A stretch of 12,500 nucleotides of DNA from Stramenopiles sp. TOSAG23-6 (lineage: Eukaryota; Sar). How positions within the stretch are numbered: the first letter of the stretch is position 1; every line of letters starts with the position of its first letter. A program made the translations under genes and the position numbers. The notes under the pieces were generated by a model. The model did no database searches. It saw only the letters and a list, made by a program, of their open reading frames with translations, and had not been told where the DNA came from. Below are positions 1 to 8,100 of the stretch, piece by piece. Location: the NCBI GenBank assembly GCA_900128565.1, contig LT636203.1, forward strand, positions 1 to 12,500, in the 5' to 3' direction.

Positions 1-55
1 GTACGAAATTTTGTACCTAACGAATTTTTTTTTGAAATATTTTTCCAAAATACAT
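1..55 (+). mobile_element. Introner-type intron, 3' part, cut by window edge
   Basis: It begins with the 16-nt core (1-16), then CTAAC at 17-21, a T-tract, GAAATATTTTTCC and the ACAT end at 52-55. No AG lies between CTAAC and the exon. The exon frame of the Rossmann-like gene opens immediately after it with a G that completes a codon. Confidence 0.8.
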
Positions 56-1763
56 GAGATTGAGAGATCAAGTTGATGATTGGGTTGCGCGAGGAACTAT
101 AGAAGCTAGTGCTGGCGAAGCAATTAAGCAAGTCTCCCTTCACCCAGAATGGCTCGATTTAAATGGACGTACGTTTTCAAAATTGATTTTTTATGTTTTA
201 TTATTTTTTTTTGTATGAATTTGTTTTCGTACGAAATTTTGTACCTAACAATTTGTTTTTTGAAATATTTTTCTACAATACATGGACCTTTATTTTATTG
301 GGCGCGGCATCTGCAATGGGTCCTATCGTAACATTACTTGATCATGGTGCACATGTCATTGCTGTAGACCTTTGTGGAAGACCTCAGCTTTGGAAAAGAT
401 TGTTTGAAATCGCGGAAAATTCATGTGGAAAATTATCATGTTTGTTTTCGTTATGAATTTTAAATTTATTTTTTTGTCTGAAAATTTTGTACCTAACAAT
501 TTACTTTTTGAAATATGTTTTCAACTTGCATTCCCATTACAAGCGGAACCAACCTCCCGAGAAGATGCATGTGATATTTCGTGGCTTGCAAATAATGCTG
601 GTGCTAACTTATTATTACAAGCTCCTCAAGTTTCTCAATGGCTATTGGAAGGGAAGACTGTTCAAGGTAAAAGTCTCCTAAAGGACGAACATTCACCCGT
701 TACTATTGGAAACTATACGTATCTTGATGGCGGAAAGCATGTACAGCTCTCATTAGCATGTGATTCTATTATTGAAGCTGTATGCCGCTCAAGATTTGAC
801 GTTTCAATCGCTTTTCTGTGTACCCCTACAGATTGTCACGTTATCGAATCAGCCGCATTCGAAAGTGCAAAAAAGAAGCTCCTTGAAGTTTCACTTTGGC
901 AATCTCTCTGGGATTCGTTAGGCTTCCTAAAAAGCAACAGTTCGGTGGATATGGTTGTCGAAATATCCGATGAAAAATCTTTGCATATGGTCGACGGACT
1001 AGTTTTGGATCAAGGTCCGAATTATGCATTAGCAAAACGATTACAACACTGGAGGGCAATCGTTGCTCACTCAAAGAAGCACACAGTCAGCGCTAATGTG
1101 GCACCGTCAACAGCGACACTTTCTGTAGTAAAGAATAAAAGTTTTGCTGCCGCATATAAGGGTATGCATATATTTCAACCTTTGGAAGTGTTCTATCAAC
1201 ATACTTCTAATGCTGTTATGGAAGCGTTACTCATATATGATATATCTTGTGAGAATTCTCCAGGAAATGGTCGAAATGCTAAAAAATTAAACAATCCGTT
1301 AGAACTCTTCAAATATGTACGTTTCCATGATAAATTTCAAATATTATTTTTTCGTACGAAATTCCGTACCTAACTATTTTTTCTAAAATATTTTTTCACA
1401 ATACATGGTTCATTTCATGGAGGTGCTCATCGATGCGCTTTCACGATTGGGTCTATTGGTATCCCCTCTGCCGTGAGTCATTACATATCCGTTTACTGGT
1501 TTAAGATATTTACTATACTTTGGCTTGCTGCTGGATGTTGGTTTTCATCATACATTTCAAATTTAATTTTTGTGTTTTGACACGAAATTTTGTACCTAAT
1601 GATTTTTTAAATTTCTCGGATATTTTTTCACAGTACATGGTGTTGGGGGATTTTCGATGAAACTTTGGAGTATGTGGCTAATGAAGATTACCGAACTTTC
1701 CTCGCCAAGATTGGTCTTGCTGAAGTTTTGTATGAAAATAAAGGTTCTGGTATGTTCTGGTAG
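56..1763 (+). CDS. Unrecognised Rossmann-like protein with C-terminal membrane segment (3' part, 5 visible exons)
   Basis: Exons are 56-168, 284-439, 532-1316, 1407-1551 and 1639-1763. Joined they give one open frame of about 440 residues ending in TAG at 1761-1763. The 5' end lies beyond the left edge, because an intron ends at 55. Near visible residue 39 there is a beta-strand and glycine turn, TFILLGAASAMGP, then HGAHVIAVDL. This resembles the dinucleotide-binding start of a Rossmann fold. Later segments look conserved and globular: ISWLANNAGANLLLQAP, VSIAFLCTPTDCHVI, and NPLELFKYGSFHGGAHRC across an exon join. Near the C-terminus a hydrophobic stretch (FKIFTILWLAAGCWF) could be a membrane or buried helix, followed by an acidic tail and the end KGSGMFW. 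I do not recognise the family and assign no reaction; an NAD(P)-dependent dehydrogenase/reductase is the nearest idea. The clean continuation of the frame across four introns is the main proof that the intron borders are right. Confidence 0.82.
169..283 (+). mobile_element. Introner-type intron in Rossmann-like gene, 115 bp
   Basis: Starts GTACGT and ends TACAT. The core is at 229-244 and CTAAC at 245-249, about 35 nt before the 3' border. Removing exactly this stretch joins AATGGAC to GGACC and reads N-G-R-T-F. The exon base before the intron is C, not T, so this copy lacks the AT flank seen at most others and fixes the border at GT...AT or a one-base shift of it. Confidence 0.85.
440..531 (+). 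mobile_element. Introner-type intron in Rossmann-like gene, diverged copy, 92 bp
   Basis: Starts GTTTGT and ends TTGCAT. The left half of the core is eroded, but the right half with GTACCTAAC is intact (CTAAC 493-497). Removal joins TTATCAT to TCCC and reads L-S-F-P-L-Q in frame. CAT occurs on both sides of the junction, so the exact cut could slide by up to three bases. Confidence 0.75.
1317..1406 (+). mobile_element. Introner-type intron in Rossmann-like gene, 90 bp
   Basis: Starts GTACGT and ends AATACAT. The core is at 1354-1369 with one change in the loop half, and CTAAC at 1370-1374. Removal joins TTCAAATAT to GGTTCA in phase 0 and reads F-K-Y-G-S-F-H. AT is present on both sides of the junction. 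Confidence 0.85.
1552..1638 (+). mobile_element. Introner-type intron lacking a GT 5' border, 87 bp
   Basis: The right part is typical: an ACACGAAATTTTGTAC core (1580-1595), CTAAT at 1596-1600, a T-rich stretch and a GTACAT end. The usual GTAYGT start is missing. The first intron base after TCATCAT is A of ACATTTC, or of ATACATTTC if the cut slides two bases left. The frame S-S-W-C-W-G-I-F-D-E requires this length, or the same length slid within the shared CAT. Confidence 0.65.
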
Positions 1764-2029
1764 TCTGGTGTTTCATTCCTTGTTGAGATATATTTTGTAT
1801 TTTGCAAACAATGAAAAATACAGAAAACAATTGAATGGCGAATGAATGATCACTTATACAAAAAAAAATGAATGGCGAATGAATGATCACTTACCAACTC
1901 AAGGAAGTAAATTTTTCAAGTAGTACTTGTTTTATTCATCTTAATAAATTATTTTCGTTGTTGTGAATTTTTTCACAGTTCGAAAGACTTTTGAATCTCA
2001 AATGTATTGAAAGCCACATTCAAATTTCT
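1764..2029. other. Convergent intergenic region between genes 1 and 2
   Basis: This lies between the stop codons of two convergent genes and should hold both 3' untranslated regions. It is AT-rich, with AATAAATTA near 1942-1950 and AAAATACAGAAAAC near 1815 as possible polyadenylation surroundings. The only structure I see is a 25-nt direct repeat, listed separately. No RNA gene or open frame is convincing. Confidence 0.6.
1832..1893. repeat. Tandem pair of identical 25-nt repeats, 37-nt period
   Basis: The same 25 bases (starting TGAATGGCGAATG, ending GATCACTTA) occur at 1832-1856 and 1869-1893, separated by a 12-nt A-rich spacer. They lie in the shared 3' region of two convergent genes. A recent local duplication is the simplest explanation. 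Confidence 0.85.
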
Positions 2030-4553
2030 TCAATATTCTTCCATGCGTTTAATCATATCCTTACCACATTTCCCACATGCTTCTTCGATAGCTGCGCTGA
2101 GTAACGCAATCATCTCATATAACTTTTGCCTTCCTTGGTTTCGCGGATTAAGCATTATAATATCGTGTACTGTAATCATGTATTTTGGAAAAATATTTCA
2201 AAAAAAATTCGTTAAGTACAAAATTTCGTATGAAAAATAAATTCGAAATTGAAAAAAAAATAAAACATACATACCACTCATGAAATCGTCATTTACTTCG
2301 CAGATTGGTGCCCTTTGGGCGAGAGATCTCAACTGTCTTAAAACTTGAATGGCATACCTCGCAAGTTGTTCTTGTGCAAATGTAATTATATCATTTTTAG
2401 AGACTTCGGGTACATAATGATTAGTGATAAATTTTGTTTCCAATGTATTTTGGAAAAATATTTCAAAAAAAATTTTCAATTTGTTAGGTACAGAATTTCG
2501 TACGTAAAAAAAATGGAATTCGAAAAAAAATAAAACATACATTTGAAACGTCGGAGACTTCGGAGAAATAAGGCAAAATTTCGTTCCACAACTCGCGTAA
2601 GATTAGCTGCTTTAACCAACATGACGTCATTGATTGCAGTTTCAAGATTGATGAAATTGTAACCCAATGAAGTTTCTAATTCACGAGATTCCTGTAAAGA
2701 TTCAATATGTATTGTGAAAAAATATTTAAAAAAAAAAAAAATAGGTACGTAATTTTTTTTCAAAAAAAAATTGAAATTCATAAAAAAAAACCCTTAGGTA
2801 CGAAATTTCGTACAAAACCATAATGTAAACGTACACGAGCGACAGCAGATTCCATGGCTAAAATCCGTCTTTCATTGATCTTCCGTCTTTCTCTGTCAAT
2901 TTCATGTTGAGTTTCGATTACACCAATCTCATCATTACTAAAGTGATGCTGAAACATGTATTTTGGAAAAATATTTCAAAAAAAAAAAACTTAAAATCAT
3001 TAGGTACAAAATTTCGTACGAAAAAAAAATCGATTTTTTTGTAAAAAAAAAAATAAAACATACATTTGTGAACCTATGGAACCAAGTATGGATAGATCAT
3101 CATTCGACATCATACTTGTTGGTATGTTTTGTGAAAAATATTTCAATTGTTTTTTATTAGGTACAAAATTCCGTACGAAAAAAAAATAAATTCAAAATTA
3201 ATGATGAGAATGTACATAGTAACATCGACATCATCACCATGAAGAGAAACATTATTCTCACCGTCATCATCACAATAATTATTACTGTATTGTCGCCTTC
3301 TCCTTAATATAGCACGATCAGAGTTACCAAGTCTGCTTTCCAGTATTACAGATATTTTGTGAAAAATATTTTTTTTCATACAAAAAATTGTTAGGTAAAA
3401 ATCTAAAAAAAAAAAAATTACAAACTCAAAAAAAAATCTTTTTTGTTTAGGTACAAAATTTCGTATGAAAAAATAAATAAATTTGAAATTCACTATGAAA
3501 ACGTACATGCGTTGCGTTTTCTAGACCGAAGAATACCATTTGAATGAACATTTGAATGAACATTTGAATGAACATTTGAATGAACATTTGAATTGGTATC
3601 AAGAGGAGGGGCACTCAGCACATTCGAAGTTGAATCCGTACCAAATTTCGTACCTAACGATTTTCGTTTTGAAGAACAATCAGGAATATTTGGAAGAGAT
3701 TTGTCAGCTATTAATGCGGGTGGTGGAAATGTGAAATTCGGCTCAATTTCTCCAGAAAAAAATGTAGAACTATTTTCTGAATCAGTGGAACACATGGAGT
3801 CATTGCGTGATTTATCCGAACGAAATGCTGCGGGAAAAGCAAAACTGTCATATATTGTGAAAAAATATTGTAGAAAAGCAAATGGTTATAGGTATACAAT
3901 TTCATACGAAAAATAAATAAATTTGAAATTCAAATTTTCAAACGTACATCATCACCCGCTAGAGCTGCTGAGAAAAATTTCGCACTGCTATTGGATGATT
4001 CAGAATTCAGAGAATCTGTGCGTGTTTTCATACTACTACCAAAGCTTTGAAACTTTAGAGAATCGTCATATATATCAGTCAAAGTTTCTATTTGATCATC
4101 TTCTTCATGTTTTCCAATTTCAGCTTCTTCATAATTTTCATTTCGAGAAAGAGTTCGATCTAAGCAACCACTAGACCGACGACGCGACGAAGATACAATG
4201 CTGGATCGTCGGCGCTGTAACAGTTCATCAATTTTCTGGACAGAGCTTCGTCGCTGCAATAGCCCAGCAGTGGTATCAAGTTTGTGGCTAGATCGGCGGC
4301 GCTGTGAAGTTACCTTACTTTGGTCAATTTTATGACTAGAGCGTCGGCGTATTTGTCTTGGATCATATTTTTCCGATGTCGCTATTTGTGTACTCGATCG
4401 ACGTCGAGCAGCAAACAATGCTGCCATTGCTACCACCTTGAACTTATTATCTTCCGGTTCTGGTTCTACAACTGGCATTTGGTCAATGCATACTGGAAAT
4501 GGGAGTTTCCCAGAACTGGTCAAGGAGTTTCGATGAATACTGCCCCCCTGCAT
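2030..4553 (-). CDS. Unrecognised 583-aa protein with RRRSS array and helical C-terminal half (8 exons)
   Basis: Exons in gene order are 4553-3948, 3849-3507, 3351-3216, 3123-3064, 2955-2835, 2706-2541, 2442-2271 and 2177-2030, with stop TGA at 2030-2032. They sum to 1752 nt, exactly 584 codons, with all phases matching. The start is the first ATG after an in-frame TAG directly upstream; an untranslated 5' exon cannot be excluded. Residues 50-128 hold five RRRSS motifs and one QRRSS, each fitting the basophilic RRxS phosphorylation consensus. Residues about 140-320 are Ser- and acid-rich and probably disordered, with a four-fold NVHS repeat. From about residue 382 the sequence is charged and helical (EIDRERRKINERRILAMES), then globular-looking to the end, with AIEEACGKCGKDM near the C-terminus. 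I do not recognise the family. A phospho-regulated scaffold or cytoskeletal protein is only a guess. Confidence 0.8.
2178..2270 (-). mobile_element. Introner-type intron 7 of RRRSS gene, 93 bp
   Basis: On the minus strand it starts GTATGTTTT and ends AAAATACAT. The core is at 2216-2231 and is followed by TTAAC in place of CTAAC. Removal joins GGTAT to GATTACA and reads S-G-M-I-T-V. AT lies on both sides of the junction. Confidence 0.85.
2443..2540 (-). mobile_element. Introner-type intron 6 of RRRSS gene, 98 bp
   Basis: Minus strand: GTATGTTTT start, AAAATACAT end, core 2488-2503, CTAAC next to it. Removal joins CAAAT to TGGAAAC and reads R-F-K-L-E-T-K. AT lies on both sides of the junction. 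Confidence 0.85.
2707..2834 (-). mobile_element. Introner-type intron 5 of RRRSS gene, doubled module, 128 bp
   Basis: Minus strand: GTACGT start, AATACAT end. The perfect 16-nt palindrome is at 2798-2813, followed by CTAAG. A second, partial copy (a GTACGTAAT-like half and GTACCTA on the two strands, about 2742-2752) lies closer to the 3' end. Removal joins GCTCGT to ATTGAA in phase 0 and reads A-R-I-E-S. The exon edge is GT rather than AT. Confidence 0.82.
2956..3063 (-). mobile_element. Introner-type intron 4 of RRRSS gene, 108 bp
   Basis: Minus strand: GTATGTTTT start, AAAATACAT end, core 3004-3019, CTAAT adjoining. Removal joins CACAAAT to GTTTCAG and reads S-Q-M-F-Q-H. AT lies on both sides. 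Confidence 0.85.
3124..3215 (-). mobile_element. Introner-type intron 3 of RRRSS gene, 92 bp
   Basis: Minus strand: GTACAT start, AAAACAT end, core 3161-3176, CTAAT adjoining. Removal joins GTTACTAT to ACCAACA and reads V-T-I-P-T-S. AT lies on both sides. Confidence 0.83.
3352..3506 (-). mobile_element. Introner-type intron 2 of RRRSS gene, doubled module, 155 bp
   Basis: Minus strand: GTACGT start, AAATAT end in place of ATACAT. One core is at 3451-3466, followed by CTAAAC. A second branch-like CTAAC is at 3390-3394 beside a decayed core. This is the longest intron in the window, apparently enlarged by a second insertion or internal duplication. Removal joins GCAT to CTGTAATA and reads N-A-S-V-I-L. 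Confidence 0.8.
3541..3593. repeat. 12-nt tandem repeat, four copies plus a partial one
   Basis: TGAATGAACATT is repeated four times, at 3541-3588, then breaks off. On the minus strand, which is coding, it gives Asn-Val-His-Ser repeats in exon 2 of the RRRSS gene. The period is a multiple of three, so copy-number change keeps the frame. Confidence 0.9.
3638..3673 (+). repeat. Antisense introner core embedded in a coding exon
   Basis: The plus strand here carries the core (GTACCAAATTTCGTAC), then CTAACGATTTT, a broken T-tract and GAA, nearly identical to the introner consensus. It lies inside exon 2 of the minus-strand gene, in the opposite orientation to that gene's own introns. It is read through as coding sequence, giving about KRKSLGTKFGTDS. 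No intron ends accompany it. It looks like a fixed fragment of an insertion in the non-splicing orientation. Confidence 0.7.
3850..3947 (-). mobile_element. Introner-type intron 1 of RRRSS gene, 98 bp
   Basis: Minus strand: GTACGT start, AATATAT end. The core at 3892-3907 reads GTATGAAATTGTATAC: both arms differ from the consensus but still pair. The branch-like motif is CTATAAC. Removal joins GATGAT to GACAGT in phase 0 and reads G-D-D-D-S-F. Confidence 0.82.
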
Positions 4554-5133
4554 CTAAACGATTGATATTCTTACAGCAACTTTACTTCTCTCGCATAGCA
4601 AGCATATGTCTATATCGAATTAATCCACAAAAACTAAGAAAATACACGGCGGCGGTTCCAAGGAAAACAAGGAATAGTGTCATACGATTCCAGAAACAAA
4701 AACTACAATAAATATATCAGTTGTGACAAACACACTTCACAGCGCAATGTATAATCCTTTAAGAATAATCAATATCCGTACGTATCAGGCAAGTTGGACA
4801 AAGCGAGTGATGTTTTAAGTTGTGGGTTATATCAATTTCTATCTGACTCCTTTTGACTTGTTTCCAAAACCAATGAAGATAGAGAAAGGTAGGTAGCAAA
4901 TGGAAACAAAAACTAACGTTCGAACTGAATAGTAGGTAGTAGGTAACACGAAATCGACATAAATTTTAATCGTAGCTTCTGGACATGAACCACGATACCG
5001 AAGTAAATATATTCAATTCTTTTTATCTTTTCTATCTGTTCAAAACTTCAAAAAATAAAAAATGTAAAACATTTTTATGGTACAAAAATAAATAATTTTT
5101 GCAAAGGACAATACATATTTTCCAAGGTATAAT
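4554..5133. other. Intergenic region upstream of RRRSS gene, downstream of SulP gene
   Basis: This 580-bp stretch should hold the 3' UTR of the SulP gene and the promoter and 5' UTR of the RRRSS gene, both on the minus strand. I see short AGTAGGTAGTAGGTAA-type repetition at 4931-4946 and GGTAGGTAG near 4889, and a T/A-rich end near 5035-5100. There is no introner copy, no convincing RNA gene, and the short frames are unsupported. Confidence 0.55.
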
Positions 5134-8100
5134 TTAATATGTTTCAGTTTTATCCATCCCAATATCCCAAACAACAACATTTCCCTTGTTTGTAACTTCT
5201 CTGGTGTGTAATTTATTATCCTTGACTTCCGTGATATCTGGAGCTTCGAGGCCTGGCATAGCTTTTAAAGTAGATATAGCCGCACTACGATGTCCAGCAA
5301 ACCAAAGCACATCATGTCGGTCTAATAATGTCTCAGGTCCAATGGCATGTTCAACAACTCCATCACGTCCACGTTGTCGAGCAACCAGAAATAAACCTGG
5401 TAAACCTCGGAGACCAGCATTTTCAACAGTTTGACCCTGTAAAGATCTACTTGATGCAGGAATATATTTTGGGTCTTTCATTTCACTGTATGAGCGGACC
5501 CTCATTGCAGCCAATAAATCTTTTGGTCGAACCACTTCCTGTTGAATTAGATTTTCATTACTTCCTACATATACATCATTTGTCGTTGCATTTTGACAAT
5601 ATTGGGATGTTTCAGAACATATCTCCTTCTTTGATGTATTTGATGTCATAGTGTTAATTGTAGTTTCTTTTACAATTTGTAAATCTTTACCAATTTTCTT
5701 TTCATTCGATCGTTGAACTGAATATTTCTTTAGTTTTTGAAATACACTACGTGAATCATGAGCAGGGGTACCAACTTGATTATTTTGTTGAAAATCATTA
5801 AATATTATCAATTCTAAATCACGCTTCGTAGCAATATTATCCCATGAAAATCCTGCACCTATATTAATTAACAATACATCGTGTGGTTCAAAAATTGTAC
5901 GCCCAATTGTACCCCTTAGAACAATGTTGCTACGAATTATTGACAATATCGATGCATTATATTGCCTTCGGAAGTTAATCTCTTTTGGTGTAACTCCAAC
6001 AAGCTTATTAAGAGAAGTATCCCGTATACGAACTTGAAGTATGCGAGAAAGTACAGGGCTAGGGTTATGAACCAGACCATGTAATGAACCTGCGTCAGTC
6101 TCGCTTTGAGAATCATTCTTAGCCACTCTAGCACCAATGCGACATACTGCATCATGAAGAGAAAGAAACCAAAGGTTCGGATTGAGAGGACCAGAACATT
6201 TTTGCCACTCTTTTATGACAGATTGATTATTCATAAAACCATGTTCTTCATGTTTATGTTTTTCCGTTTGCACAATCTTGTGTAAATAATTTGCATCGTA
6301 TGCCCGAGCACGATACAGAATCTCCCTACAGGATGCATTCCAGCCACAAAAATATAGCTTTACTCGACGAGCAGTGCAATACAGATAAAATTTTTGTAAC
6401 ATTACAATTGCGGCAGAATCCAAATGTGTAACACCGGAGAAGGAAAGTAACATATGAAAGGAATCATTCGAATCGTCAAAGGCTCTAGTTAAGGGTGTGT
6501 TGTCTGTACCAATATTTATGTTATACGAATCTACCTTGGACTTCTCTATCTGTTTTTCATCTTTAAAATTTCCGGAATACTTTTCTTGAACTTTCTTATT
6601 ACGCACAATACCAAGTTCAAGTGCTGCCTGTTGCGAATGGTTTACCTTTTTTAATGACTTCGTATTATTTGCTATCAATGAAGTCAAAGCAGTCATCAAA
6701 GTATTTTCGCATTCATCGGCATTAGCAAAATTCAAAGGCCCAGTAATAAGATATATACCCAAACAACTGTCAGTGTCGACCAATGACCCTTCACTCGGTA
6801 TTGATTGTACAAGACGTTTTGCATCTGGAAATCTTTTAAGTTCTCTATACAGAGTAGTATTAGGTATTTTCCCTAATTCAGCAATGCTGATAGAATTATT
6901 TCTCAGTGTAAGTACAACCAAAGCTGCAGCAATACCTACGGATAACCCCAAAAATACACCAAAGCATATAGTACATATAAAAGTTATAACCCACAGGAAA
7001 CAATCCCCTGCTTTAATCATTAGAAGTCTATGAGGTGTACCGAAATTAAGTAATTTAACTAAAGCTATAATGATGATTACTGAAAGTGTAGCCTTCGGTA
7101 ACGAATCAAGTAGTGGAAGCATGAAAAATATAAGAATAAGCATAATTGCCGCATTTACAAAATTATGAAGCATCGTAACCGCATTCAAATCTAATAAAAT
7201 TGCCGAGCCCGAAAAGGAGCCACCTACTGTCATACCACCGAAAAAACCAGATACTACATTTGCAAATGCTAGTGCACGAAGTTCCTGCGACGAATCGAAA
7301 GATGCAGTAGTATTAATATTTCCCATTGTTTTTTTTGGATCTATAGAAGAATTTTTCGAATGTTTGGTTTCTTTGCACGCATTACGTTTATCGAGTTGTT
7401 TAGCCGGGTGTTTGTGATACACTGCTTGTTGTCGAGTTTGCTTTTCTCCATTTTTTAGACTTTTTCCTATGGTAGTTGTTAATATATAATTCAAGACCGC
7501 TACAGTTATTGCATTCAGAATGACGTCATAAATCATGTCGATACTTTTTGGATAAGTAATTGTTAAACCAGTAGGACATGCTCCTACGACGGCCAATCCT
7601 CGACCATTTAACGCTAAAACTTTGCTTATTACAGTAGATAGTATAACTAATATAATTGGACCTGGATCTGGGGAATGTGGAGAAATTTTCTTTACCACAA
7701 ACTTTGAAATGATTAATAAAAGAAAGCTTAAAAAGCTAACAAGAGTTGTTAAGAGACAGATTTGTTCAATATTTTCAACTATCTCAATAATCGTACTGTG
7801 AAATCCAGTGTGTGCTTTCAAAGGAAGGCCCACTATATGTTTCAACTGTGATCCAGCAATGAGAAAAGCTGCCGCGGTGGTGAAACCTCCAAATACACAT
7901 GGTGGTATAAATACTACCAGGGCGTCGGCACCTAGTATAGACAATAGTAATGTGACTATTCCTACGATCATTGAAAACGTAGGAATTATGGCGATGTTTT
8001 CCTCAGGAGTGCGATCTGAACTAGAAATCGCATCACCATATACCATAGAAATTAAAGCTGCAGTACCAAGACTCAAGTTGTATTTGGTTCCAAAAATACC

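Noticed and set aside
169-283. Self-splicing group I or II introns
   Set aside because: At 87-155 bp and T-rich they are far too short and lack the conserved catalytic domains.
1473-1478. GTGAGT as a canonical 5' splice site for the last intron of gene 1
   Set aside because: Cutting there and joining at 1639 puts the last exon in the wrong frame and loses the natural C-terminus. Reading through 1473-1551 stays open and gives plausible protein.
1634-1638. CAG at 1631-1633 as an ordinary AG 3' splice site
   Set aside because: Only this copy has an AG near its end; the siblings have none. The family end at ACAT gives the right frame.
3593-3916. Plus-strand open frame opposite exon 2 of the RRRSS gene
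   Set aside because: The flanking introns are oriented for the minus strand and the eight-exon minus frame closes exactly. The plus frame is a shadow that also runs into an intron.
1-4553. CRISPR-like array, because similar palindromic units recur at intervals
   Set aside because: Spacing is irregular, units follow gene orientation, and the sequences between them are protein-coding exons.
4499-4711. Small plus-strand frame in the spacer next to gene 2
   Set aside because: Its composition is unremarkable, it overlaps the RRRSS gene start on the other strand, and no introner or homology-like motif supports it.
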